Shown piece after piece: positions 36,001-42,535 of a DNA stretch of 58,947 nucleotides. This DNA is from Acholeplasmatales bacterium. Its GTDB lineage: Bacteria > Bacillota_I > Bacilli_A > Acholeplasmatales > JAEDCM01. The stretch covers positions 1 to 58,947 of the forward strand of contig JAGCWW010000022.1 of the NCBI GenBank assembly GCA_017961685.1, written 5' to 3'. The notes under the pieces are model-generated. The model saw only the letters and a list, made by a program, of their open reading frames with translations, had not been told where the DNA came from and ran no database searches. Every line of letters starts with the position of its first letter. The first letter of the stretch is position 1. A program made the translations under genes and the position numbers.

Positions 36001-38780
36001 CTTCATCAACATGGGCAAACATTAGAGGTGTTTTAGTTAATGACGGTATTATTAATCTCAATAATGGTTGTTCAGTTACTGCATATGGTTATATAAAAGG
36101 TAATGGAACAATGAACCTTTATAGTGGCGCAACTGCAACAGATTTGCTAAATAAATACGATTATTCTGGTGGAAGTATTGCTTCAAGTATATATTCAAGT
36201 TGTCTTCCTTTTACAGCATGGTCTATTAATAATATTTCATGTGAGACATATTATTATTCTGGTGCTGTTTTACAAGCATTCTCTCATATACAATATAAGT
36301 TAATAAGTACTAGTGAAGCTAAAGGAACAGCAGTTATTATTGGATCTAATTCATCAAGCAATTGTTTATTTAAACCAACATCAACAAGCAATAGCAATTT
36401 CATTAGAAAGTATTCTACACCTTCTACTACAAATGCTTCCGCTGATACAACAGCTTTAAGATCCATAACTGGTAATAATCAAAAGAAGGGAATTATGGAA
36501 AATATTGAACTATGTGGGGATTATGTTGATAGTACATTGAGTGTGTCTATTAACGTAACAGTTAAAACATCCTCATCAATTTCTGCACCAGTTCCATATA
36601 TGAATATAATTCTTAAATCTGGTTCTACTTTATCATTAAGTTCATCAGACTATTTATTCCTTCCAAGTTCATCACTTCATATTGAAAATGATTCAACATT
36701 AAATGTTTCTTCCGGAATAGATTTAGCCTTTCTACCATGGAGTTATTTTGCAACTAACACAACATATAATTTCTATGCTAATTGTATAGATAAAAAAGAT
36801 GCCATATTAATTAATGATGGAACAATCGTTGCTAATGGTAAAATTGGTGGTGTAATCTCAACTAATAATTCAAGTGCATCACTAAGCTTAAATGGTGGTG
36901 TAAATGCATCTTATACAATGTATTTCACAACATCTGGTGATACTCACTATGAAACTAAAACAACACCTGCAAGATTATACTTATATGATAGTAGTTCCCA
37001 AGTAGTCCAATTAACTACTTTAACAGATACTAATAAAGGAACATATTATTCTACACGTGATATTAACGATGATTATGGTTGGATTTATTCATCTAATGCT
37101 TATCATTTTACAATAACATATAATACAAATGGTGCAAACGAATCATGCGATCCCGTTACAATAAACACTGGTTCACCAACATACACTATCACATCATTTG
37201 ATTTACCTCTTGTAACTAAACTAGGATATAGTCTAGTAGGATGGTACATAGATAGTAGTTTTAACACTTCAGCTATTGGTTATTCAATAGATTCTGATAT
37301 ATCATTATATGCTAAGTGGTCAATGAACTCATATAGTATAATTTACAATTATGATTACCAAGATGGTTCTATATCAACTAATCTAGAAAATACAAATCCT
37401 ACTTCTTTCACAATTAACGATACAATTTCATTAGTAGCTGCATCTGATGGCGATTTGAACTTCTCTGGTTGGTATATAGATCCAGATTATACAATTATTC
37501 TTCCAAGAATAACAAGTTCAACAATTGATGCTTTCTTAGGTGCAGTTGAAGCAAATGGAAATAAATTAGATTTATATTGTATTTTCTCTTCACTTGCATA
37601 TTATCAAATTACTTATTTCACAAAAGATAATGAAATAGACCTTGACAAACCTATGGTAAAAGTTAAAGATGGAGAAAGTACGCAACTAGTAGCATACACA
37701 GGAGGCAATTATAAGACTAATTCAACAAATGCTGATTATACGTATGTATTAAATACTTTCAATGGTTGGAAAGTATATTCAACAGATTTATCATACATAG
37801 AAACAGTTGATCAATTAACAGATTACTATCCAACTTGTAACATTTACTTAAAGCCATCATTTAATCAAACAAATTATGTAAAAATAACTAAAGGAAGTTT
37901 AAGTAATGCAACAGTAACAATTAGTACAGATGATGAAGTTCCAGTTGGAACAAGTGTAACATTTACAATATCTTATACTGAAGATAGTGAAAAGACATTT
38001 ACTCTAACAAGGACTTCAAATAGTGCTCAAATAGTCAATAAAACAGACGGCACAACTTCTTATGCATATATTGCAAATTACAATTGTACATATAGCGCAA
38101 GTAGTAAAGACTCTGGTTGTTTAGCAAAAGGCACACTAATCACAATGGCTGATGGAACATTAAAGCCAATTGAAGAGATTCAACTTGGGGATTTAGTAAA
38201 GACATGGAGTTTTGAAGAAGGTAAATTTGTAATTAGACCTGTAATATTTGTTGAACAAGGCTTAGAAAAATTATGCGACTATATTACTATTAAGTTCGAA
38301 GATGGAACTAATATTGAAATAATTTGGAGACAATCATTATTTGATGTTGATATGATGGATTACATATTATTTGATATCAATAATGCAACAAGTTTCATAG
38401 GTAGACATATTCTTGCATTTGATAATGAAACATTAACAACAAAGACAATTGTTGATGTTATAGTTGAACAAAGAATCGCTCCATATTATGAAGTGGATTG
38501 TGCATATGATTATCAAGTTATAGCAAATAATGTTCTTACAGTTGAGCCAACAGTTAACTTCCACGTTGTATTTGATTTAGATGAAAACTTCAAATATGAT
38601 TCTGAAGCGATGACAAATGACATTGAACAATATGGCTTATATACTTATGATGATTTGAAAGAATATGTTACTCTTGAACAATTTGAATTATTCAATGGTA
38701 AAATTATGAAAATCTATATTGAAAAGGGATACTTCACATTTGAATATTTATTAGAAATAATAAATAGATATTTAAAATAA
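30012..38780 (+). CDS. Giant repeat surface protein with InlB/MBG repeats and C-terminal Hint-like domain
   Basis: 2,922 aa. Residues 7-29 form an N-terminal membrane anchor; 36-75 are a Thr/Lys/Arg-rich linker. Two InlB-type repeats (from 77: YNLDGG, GYEFLGWFTS) are followed by about 18 MBG-type Ig-like repeats of roughly 77 residues (about 225-1890; units begin YDMSxxxF, contain LPEGVTVSYENN and end in ATLTINKA). Residues 1890-2357 are Ser/Thr/Asn-rich and beta-helix-like. More InlB-like repeats follow (2365-2617). At Cys2703 a Hint-like domain begins (GCLAKGTLITMADGTLKPIE), but the histidine expected at about 2774 is Gln. There is no LPXTG motif. It probably mediates adhesion. Confidence 0.87.
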   Translation: MKKNAVEIIAGIIGLVVALVVVFIVIGNLTSKGNKTTEKRPTTTKTTRTTRTTKTTKTTERKTTTDKHTTTDSKPIAYDYRIIYNLDGGINNPDNPSGFMEGDDFILKDATKTGYEFLGWFTSETSTARITRINLDTDYELYARFELLHFTITYNNVEGLTNDNPPNYTILDNTITLKDVSKYSSTFLGWFTSPTFEEETRIDTIYTNALKDYVLYASFEAIITDPVVNIQGKNLTYNGNEQELLSANVTGGTIYYSLDNENYSTDVPKAINANTYTIYYKVIGDEYHNDLLDQSITAKINKANYDMSNVDFIDKTVTYNKLVQSNTVTGTLPEGVTVTYEGNEQINAGTYEVIAKFNGDYDNYNTIKDMSAALIINKAAYDMSNVGFAGKTVTFDKLAHSITITGELPEGVTVDYEHNGQTYVGTYEIIANFTGDTTNYEVIHNMTAILNITKATYDMSLVTFNGDTVTYDGEAHSLAISGTLPEGVTVSYENNGKTNYGVYTVTAKFSGDADNYELIDDKTAVLTISKNAYDMSKVSFTGATITYDGNVHSLEITGELPAGVTVSYENNDKTNAGNYTVIAKFSGDSTNYELIPDKEAVLVIKKATYDMSGIEFNGSTITYDGEAHSLAITGELPTGVTVSYENNGKTNYGVYTVTANFSGDAVNHELIDDMTATLRIDKADYDMSHVTFNGDTVTYDGEAHSLAISGTLPEGVTVTYENNGKTDANTYVVTAKFSSNNINYNEIEDMTATLTINKANATYTAPTAITGLIYNGSMQVLVNEGSVSVGYIEYSLDNETWSTTIPSASTPNEYTVYYRFILNSNYNEISSGFVMVIIDKATIDMTGIEFADKTVTYTGSTNSIEITGSLNSNVSVNYVGGGTVVGTYQIIATFTVNTDLYNEIESMKATLTIIPATITNATVNGYSGVYDYNAHNIVVDKTYKTVDDCEATWLYSLDQETWVSEITITNPEDSNTFYFKVSAANHNDYIGHFDAIITDKNITTIEITNLDELSKTYDGSSIVNPIIDSNNDGEITITYSKDGLTFTEEMPINAGHYIIKVEIAETSTYAKGSLQKTFDIYKADYDLTGISFSNKEVTYNGEAHSITITGNLPEGVTVNYIGNGQVNAQTYTITAVFTIEDTDNYNEIDNLTATLTITKATYDMSSIEFNDATYTYTGEAYSLAITGTLPNGVIVSYENNGKTDANTYEVIAKFSGDSTNYELIDDMTATLTINKATYDMSGISFNDLTIPYDGLAHRLTISGTLPSGVSVSYNDTNSYTVVGEYTYVASFSGNTTNYELISDMTATLTIEKATIDMSGVEFNSLTVTYDGNVKSVSVSNLPHEITDVTYTNNDKTDAGTYVVTASFTYDTNNYNIVNDMTATLKINKKVIDTSVIVFNDLTVTYDGSAKSITASNIPNGVTVTYSNNGKTDADNYVVTLNITATDENNYEVSTSSKTATLTIEKASIDMSGVEFNSLTVTYDGNVKSVSVSNLPHEITDVTYTNNNKTDAGTYVVTASFTYDTNNYNTVDDMTTTLKINKKEIDTDVVVFNDLTVNYDGTTKSLVASNLPSGISVSYTNNNKINAGTYSVVANFSYNTTNYTVTLESKTATLKINKINPSYTVPTNLRANTNQTLADITLPNGFTFNDPLTTSVGNEGTNTFLVTYTPSDTTNYNIIDNIEVTITVIYQINYTIICDNNQSTTYNGLEQGPTVTVKLGDEIVTTNYDLSYQYASSSSYTNGLPTNAGTYSIKINCTGSEGSDAAEVIVTYTINKAKLTVTTTNVSLNYNSSIKTWDQVKANIPAINYTGLIGNDTTIISIDGMHNGKYKYGTVNGSYITPTSDTLFGTSYNNVIGSTYLLNISQSNPNYEFKGYNILFKYKTAKISSAFFTIEDALASSGTITLVGDATSAQTYVSTLFSSLPTYITSYETTYTLSNRTLVVSYDESSTSVPSNNNNSGSQTYVYSSLILPEFITLNFTNNSKLVVNANLVYNQSTSSTWANIRGVLVNDGIINLNNGCSVTAYGYIKGNGTMNLYSGATATDLLNKYDYSGGSIASSIYSSCLPFTAWSINNISCETYYYSGAVLQAFSHIQYKLISTSEAKGTAVIIGSNSSSNCLFKPTSTSNSNFIRKYSTPSTTNASADTTALRSITGNNQKKGIMENIELCGDYVDSTLSVSINVTVKTSSSISAPVPYMNIILKSGSTLSLSSSDYLFLPSSSLHIENDSTLNVSSGIDLAFLPWSYFATNTTYNFYANCIDKKDAILINDGTIVANGKIGGVISTNNSSASLSLNGGVNASYTMYFTTSGDTHYETKTTPARLYLYDSSSQVVQLTTLTDTNKGTYYSTRDINDDYGWIYSSNAYHFTITYNTNGANESCDPVTINTGSPTYTITSFDLPLVTKLGYSLVGWYIDSSFNTSAIGYSIDSDISLYAKWSMNSYSIIYNYDYQDGSISTNLENTNPTSFTINDTISLVAASDGDLNFSGWYIDPDYTIILPRITSSTIDAFLGAVEANGNKLDLYCIFSSLAYYQITYFTKDNEIDLDKPMVKVKDGESTQLVAYTGGNYKTNSTNADYTYVLNTFNGWKVYSTDLSYIETVDQLTDYYPTCNIYLKPSFNQTNYVKITKGSLSNATVTISTDDEVPVGTSVTFTISYTEDSEKTFTLTRTSNSAQIVNKTDGTTSYAYIANYNCTYSASSKDSGCLAKGTLITMADGTLKPIEEIQLGDLVKTWSFEEGKFVIRPVIFVEQGLEKLCDYITIKFEDGTNIEIIWRQSLFDVDMMDYILFDINNATSFIGRHILAFDNETLTTKTIVDVIVEQRIAPYYEVDCAYDYQVIANNVLTVEPTVNFHVVFDLDENFKYDSEAMTNDIEQYGLYTYDDLKEYVTLEQFELFNGKIMKIYIEKGYFTFEYLLEIINRYLK
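33931..34850 (+). repeat. Recent 459-bp tandem duplication of two MBG repeats
   Basis: The sequence from 33931 (CACTTACAATAGAAAAAGCT) recurs from 34390, an offset of 459 bp (153 codons, two repeats). The first 240 bp are almost identical and similarity then declines. It is the clearest recent duplication in the gene. Confidence 0.85.
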
Positions 38781-38786
38781 TAAGCA

Positions 38787-38820
38787 AATACGAGTTCTAC
38801 TCTTGAACTCGTATTTTTTT
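38787..38820 (+). terminator. Terminator after the giant surface protein gene
   Basis: AATACGAGTTC-loop-GAACTCGTATT followed by T7, immediately after the stop codon. Confidence 0.9.
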
Positions 38821-38882
38821 ATTATATTTTTTGATAAAATATCTTCTTTATTGCTCTAAATTCAGGTTCATTTTTTTGCGTT

Positions 38883-38930
38883 TTTTTCAAACAAAAAAGG
38901 CTTAAATAAGCCATAGTCTTGTGCTATAAT
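38883..38930 (+). promoter_or_regulatory. Promoter of two-ORF locus 2, with upstream boxes
   Basis: TGC-TATAAT (38922-38930) extended -10, with a weak TTAAAT -35 at 38902-38907 and 17-base spacing. AGGTTCA (38864-38870) and TTTTTCAA (38883-38890) lie 61 and 42 bases before the -10, exactly as in locus 1. The 5' UTR lacks the hairpin present in locus 1. Confidence 0.6.
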
Positions 38931-38951
38931 AGCAATGCCGGAGGTGCAGCA

Positions 38952-38990
38952 ATGAAATATTTGTCTAAGGTGGCAATGGCTATTACATAG
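38952..38990 (+). CDS. Leader peptide of two-ORF locus 2 (12 aa)
   Basis: MKYLSKVAMAIT, with GGAGG 7 bases upstream. Its TAG stop overlaps the TAGGAGGG ribosome binding site of the hydrophobic peptide gene, which starts 10 bases later. It shares the MKYL start and the surrounding GCAATGAAATA bases with the leader ORF at 1093. Bases 38970-38979 within it can pair with 39127-39136 in the 3' UTR. A coupling role, not a peptide function, is the likely one. Confidence 0.55.
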   Translation: MKYLSKVAMAIT

Positions 38991-39000
38991 GAGGGCTTAT

Positions 39001-39072
39001 ATGGATTACTTAGTAATCCTCGTTATAACTCTTGTAGTTATATCGATTATGCAAAACAATAGTAAACGGTAG
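39001..39072 (+). CDS. Small hydrophobic peptide, candidate type I toxin (copy 2, 23 aa)
   Basis: A 23-residue peptide starting MDYLVILVITLV and ending NNSKR, paralogous to the peptide at 1140. It has a single hydrophobic helix and a basic end. It has a strong GGAGGG ribosome binding site and a full set of flanking elements: leader ORF, direct repeats at 39115 and 39198, hairpin terminator and convergent antisense promoter. Synonymous changes between the copies (for example TAC-CTA and TAC-TTA) show the reading frame is under protein-level constraint. Toxicity is inferred from architecture only. Confidence 0.6.
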   Translation: MDYLVILVITLVVISIMQNNSKR

Positions 39073-39114
39073 TTTATTATTAGCATAATATAAACTCAGT
39101 CTAGAAATAGACTA

Positions 39115-39216
39115 TTCTACTGAAAACCATTGTCACGCCAAAAGCAAAAAGGGAGACTTGAGCCGCGAACTCTAGTCTCCTTTTCTTTTTTGCAATTTTC
39201 TACTGTAAAACCATTG
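39115..39216. repeat. Direct repeats flanking the terminator of locus 2
   Basis: TTCTACTGAAAACCATTG (39115-39132) and TTCTACTGTAAAACCATTG (39198-39216) differ by one inserted T and lie on either side of the hairpin, as in locus 1. The repeat sequence itself differs from that in locus 1. Confidence 0.85.
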
Positions 39217-39219
39217 CTA
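39140..39219 (-). ncRNA. Candidate antisense RNA of locus 2
   Basis: The minus-strand promoter is TTGATT (39248-39253), 17 bases, TATAAT (39225-39230), predicting a start near 39218. The RNA would run toward the peptide gene through the second direct repeat and end after the shared hairpin. Its 5' part, GTAGCAATGGTTTTACAG, is complementary to the first direct repeat in the mRNA 3' UTR. Ends are predicted only. Confidence 0.6.
39152..39191. terminator. Bidirectional hairpin terminator of locus 2
   Basis: GGAGACT-T-GAG with CTC-T-AGTCTCC (39152-39180) and a 7-base loop. It is followed by T4CT6 on the plus strand and CTTTTTGCTTTT on the minus strand. Confidence 0.85.
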
Positions 39220-39305
39220 CATTTATTATAATTCATTATAATTCAAAAATCAAGTTTCCCTTTTTTTGCTATTATGATAAAATAAATATGTTAGGAAGTG
39301 TTAAA

Positions 39306-39725
39306 ATGAAAAAGTTTTTAAATTTTCTTCCATACTTCTTATACTTACTTGGTTTTATTTCATTAATACTACCAACAGTATATGTTAAAATTGGAGATAG
39401 TAAAGTAACTTATTGTTTTTTAGAACTTACATTTGGAAAAGATATGTGTGAATTTTCAATTGGATTATTCTTAGTATTTATATTAATTTTAACATCTGTA
39501 ATATCTTCTATTACTCTTGCGTTTAAAAATAATAATATAATAACTAATCTGGCCATTGTTACAGGCTTTTCTTCGGGTATTTTATCGTTTTTCCAAAGAA
39601 TGCTATCAAATCCTAAAGTAACCGATTTAAACGTTCATATTGGCTTATTTTTACCAGGAATATTTATTTTAGCTGGAACAATAATACTATTTATAAATAA
39701 GAAAATAATAGAAAAAAAAGGATAG
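39306..39725 (+). CDS. Small four-helix membrane protein
   Basis: 139 aa from the ATG at 39306, chosen because AGGAAGTG precedes it; an earlier in-frame ATG at 39288 has no site. Four hydrophobic segments (about 9-27, 50-70, 78-97 and 112-132) alternate with short loops. No family recognised. The topology resembles the first 140 residues of the protein at 24472. It ends at a terminator shared with ffh. Confidence 0.75.
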   Translation: MKKFLNFLPYFLYLLGFISLILPTVYVKIGDSKVTYCFLELTFGKDMCEFSIGLFLVFILILTSVISSITLAFKNNNIITNLAIVTGFSSGILSFFQRMLSNPKVTDLNVHIGLFLPGIFILAGTIILFINKKIIEKKG

Positions 39726-39747
39726 ATTCAATCTATCCTTATTTTCT
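39711..39747. terminator. Bidirectional terminator between the membrane protein gene and ffh
   Basis: AAGGATAGAT-TCA-ATCTATCCTT (39718-39740), with A and T runs on both sides. It spans the stop codons of both convergent genes. Confidence 0.85.
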
Positions 39748-41139
39748 TTTATATACGCTTTTTGGAGCTACGCTACCTTGAACAGGAGCATTACCTCCAT
39801 TTTGCATCTTTCTTTGCATAGCTTTCATGTCTTCTTCGCTCATTCCAGCCATTTGCTTTGCCATTTGTTTTTGACGTTCTAGAGTCTTACGTAGGTTATT
39901 AACTTCTGTAACACTTCTACCTGAACCTTTGGCAATTCTTTCTCTACGCTTACTTGATTTTTCAATTAAGTCTGGATTCTTTCTTTCTTCATCAGTCATT
40001 GAACCAATGATAGCCTCCATAAATTCAAATTGTTTATCATCCATATTCTTAGCTGCTTCTCTTACTTGCTTCATACCAGGAAGTAAACCTAAGATTTTAG
40101 ATGAACCAATTCTCTTGATCATTTTGAATTGTTTTAATAAGTCATAGTAGTTAAACTTATTACTCATTAATTTATCTACCATAGACATTGCTTCATCTTC
40201 ATCAATATTTTCTGTAACCTTTTCAATTAATGTTAAAGTATCACCCATTCCTAGAATTCTTTGAGCCATTCTATCAGGATGGAAAATATCTAGGGCATCT
40301 AGTTTTTCACCTGTACCAATGAACTTAATAGGTACTCCAGTAATATGTCTAATTGATAGTGCAGCACCACCACGTGTATCACCATCTAGCTTAGTTAAAA
40401 TACAACCTGTAGCATTTAATTTATCATGGAATGTTTTAGCAACGTTAACAGCATCTTGACCAGTCATGGCATCTACTACTAATAGTACTTCATCTGGTTT
40501 AGAAACATTTTTAACTCTTACTAATTCTTCCATCATATCTTCATCAATATGTAGACGACCTGCGGTATCGATGATTACACAATCATAACCATTTTCTTTT
40601 GCGTAAGTCAAACCATTAGCTACAATATCCCAAGCTTTTTTGTTTACACCTTCTTGGAAAACATAAACATTTAATTGCTTACCAATTTGTACTAATTGAT
40701 CAACAGCGGCTGGTCTATAAATATCCGCAGCAATTAACATAGGGTTCTTCTTCTCATATTTTCTTAAATAATTAGCAAGCTTACCAATAGCTGTAGTCTT
40801 ACCAGCACCTTGTAGACCCATTGTCATAATAACGGACATACCTTGCATCTTTAAGTTAATACCAGAAGCATCATCACCCATGATACGCTTTAATTCATCA
40901 AATACAATTTTTACTACTTGTTGTCCTGGATTTAATCCATGTAGTATTTTTTCTCCTAAAGCTTGTTCCTTAACGTTTTGTGTAAATTCCTTTACTACCC
41001 TATAGTTAACGTCAGCTTCAAGTAATGATAGTCTAACATCACGCATCATTTCGTCGATATCTTTTTCATTAAGCTTACCACGACCTGTTACTCTACGTAA
41101 TGCCATTTGTAATCTATCACTTAAGTTTTCAAATGCCAT
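39739..41139 (-). CDS. ffh: Signal recognition particle protein Ffh
   Basis: 466 aa. N domain, then the GTPase domain with GLQGAGKTTAIGKLA, DTAGRLHID and TKLDGDTRGGAALS, then the methionine-rich M domain (KQMAKQMAGMSEEDMKAMQ near the C-terminus) that binds signal sequences and SRP RNA. It targets nascent membrane and secreted proteins to FtsY. Encoded in the order ftsY-ylxM-ffh on the minus strand with 2-10 base gaps, the Firmicutes arrangement. Confidence 0.98.
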   Translation of the reverse strand: MAFENLSDRLQMALRRVTGRGKLNEKDIDEMMRDVRLSLLEADVNYRVVKEFTQNVKEQALGEKILHGLNPGQQVVKIVFDELKRIMGDDASGINLKMQGMSVIMTMGLQGAGKTTAIGKLANYLRKYEKKNPMLIAADIYRPAAVDQLVQIGKQLNVYVFQEGVNKKAWDIVANGLTYAKENGYDCVIIDTAGRLHIDEDMMEELVRVKNVSKPDEVLLVVDAMTGQDAVNVAKTFHDKLNATGCILTKLDGDTRGGAALSIRHITGVPIKFIGTGEKLDALDIFHPDRMAQRILGMGDTLTLIEKVTENIDEDEAMSMVDKLMSNKFNYYDLLKQFKMIKRIGSSKILGLLPGMKQVREAAKNMDDKQFEFMEAIIGSMTDEERKNPDLIEKSSKRRERIAKGSGRSVTEVNNLRKTLERQKQMAKQMAGMSEEDMKAMQRKMQNGGNAPVQGSVAPKSVYKRK

Positions 41140-41149
41140 AAAATCACCC

Positions 41150-41458
41150 TTAATCTATATTTTTTAATTCCTCTATAAGTTCATCATCATATTTTTCTTC
41201 TAACTTACTTATAATTCCCATTCTCTTTTCTTCTTTTTCAACTAAATGTAATTTAGATTCATAATCAAGAAGAATTTTACATGTTTTTTTGATATTATCA
41301 TATATTGCGTTTCTACTTAAATTATTATCATTAGCTATTTCACCTAGTGAATTATCATAGAAATAATACATTTCAAAGTAATCCCTTTGTTTAGCCGTTA
41401 ATAGTTCTTTATAGAAATCATATAATCTACTGATTTTTTCTAATTCTTTTAAATCCAT
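41150..41458 (-). CDS. ylxM: YlxM-type SRP-associated helix-turn-helix protein
   Basis: 102 aa. A sigma-70 region 4-like helix-turn-helix: LLTAKQRDYFEMYYFYDNS then GEIANDNNLSRNAIYDNIKK, followed by a helical tail. The family binds SRP components in streptococci and always lies next to ffh. Located between ftsY and ffh with small gaps. Confidence 0.93.
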   Translation of the reverse strand: MDLKELEKISRLYDFYKELLTAKQRDYFEMYYFYDNSLGEIANDNNLSRNAIYDNIKKTCKILLDYESKLHLVEKEEKRMGIISKLEEKYDDELIEELKNID

Positions 41459-41460
41459 AA

Positions 41461-42429
41461 TTACTCCTGATCAAAGAAATCTGCGAATAGTCCATAGATA
41501 TATTGTTCAATATCAAATGTTTCCATATCTTCTAAGGTTTCACCCATACATACTAACTTAATTGGCATACCCATTTCACTTCTAATAGCTAGAACTATAC
41601 CACCTTTAGCTGTGCCATCAAGCTTAGTTAAAACTATACCAGTAACATCTGTTGTTTCTTTAAATATCTTAGCTTGACTCATACCATTTTGTCCTGTAGT
41701 AGCATCTATTACAAGTAGTGTCTCATGAGGTGCACCAGGTAATTCTCTAGAAATTACTTTCTTGATTTTCTCTAATTCCTTCATTAAGTTAACCTTATTT
41801 TGTAGACGTCCAGCTGTATCACAAATTAGAATATCATAATTTTCCTTCTTAGCTTTTGTGATAGCATCAAACATAACACTTGATGGGTCACTTCCTGCTT
41901 CTTTTGTGACAATATCTACACCAATTCTTTTTGCCCAAACTTCAAGTTGTTCAATAGCACCAGCTCTAAATGTATCACCAGCAGCAAGTAAAACCTTCTT
42001 CTTTTCTTTTTTTAGTTTATAAGCAAGTTTAGCAATTGTAGTAGTTTTACCAACACCATTAACACCAACAAATAGATATACAGTTAATCCATTTGGATTA
42101 GTTTTAAGGTTAGCATTAACAACTTCACCATTTAGGTATATTTCAAACATCTTATCTACAATTATTTCTTGTAATAAAGATGGATCTTTTATGTTTTGTC
42201 TTTCTACTTCTAATTTTATGTCATCCATAAACTTGATAACTGTATCTACACCGATATCAGCCATGATAAACATTTCTTCTAGTTCATCAAATAATTCATC
42301 ATCAATCAATTTTTTCGAACTTAGAAGTTTTTTTAAGTTACCTAGAACACCAGTTCTAGTCTTATTCATACCAAGTTTATATTTATTATCTTTCTTTTTA
42401 CTTCCAAATAATCTAGAAAATAATCCCAT
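41461..42429 (-). CDS. ftsY: SRP receptor FtsY
   Basis: 322 aa from the ATG at 42429 (MGLFSRLFG), preceded by AAAGG at 10 bases; an upstream start at 42462 would add 11 residues without a ribosome binding site. N-terminal helix LFSRLFGSKKK, short acidic N region, then the GTPase motifs GVNGVGKTTTIAKLA, DTAGRLQNK and TKLDGTAKGG. Membrane-associated partner of Ffh. First gene of ftsY-ylxM-ffh. The acidic A domain of enteric FtsY is missing, as usual in Firmicutes. Confidence 0.97.
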   Translation of the reverse strand: MGLFSRLFGSKKKDNKYKLGMNKTRTGVLGNLKKLLSSKKLIDDELFDELEEMFIMADIGVDTVIKFMDDIKLEVERQNIKDPSLLQEIIVDKMFEIYLNGEVVNANLKTNPNGLTVYLFVGVNGVGKTTTIAKLAYKLKKEKKKVLLAAGDTFRAGAIEQLEVWAKRIGVDIVTKEAGSDPSSVMFDAITKAKKENYDILICDTAGRLQNKVNLMKELEKIKKVISRELPGAPHETLLVIDATTGQNGMSQAKIFKETTDVTGIVLTKLDGTAKGGIVLAIRSEMGMPIKLVCMGETLEDMETFDIEQYIYGLFADFFDQE

Positions 42430-42500
42430 AGTATCAAAACCTTTCCCTTTATATAATATCATACTTTTTACTTTAAGTAAAAGATTATTTTAAATAATAC

Positions 42501-42530
42501 AAAAAAGAAGATAAAAATATCTTCTTTTAA
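42501..42530 (-). terminator. Terminator after the 514-aa membrane protein gene
   Basis: AAAAGAAGATA-AAAA-TATCTTCTTTT (42503-42528), with T-rich sequence following on the minus strand. Confidence 0.8.
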
Positions 42531-42535
42531 TGATT

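Noticed and set aside
38118..38560. Classic intein in the giant protein
   Set aside because: There is no splicing C-terminal His-Asn plus nucleophile and no homologous extein on the far side; a terminal Hint-like domain fits better.
39739..42500. SRP RNA gene next to ffh/ftsY
   Set aside because: I found no GGAA/GNAR-type SRP RNA hairpin in the gaps, which are only 2-100 bases long.
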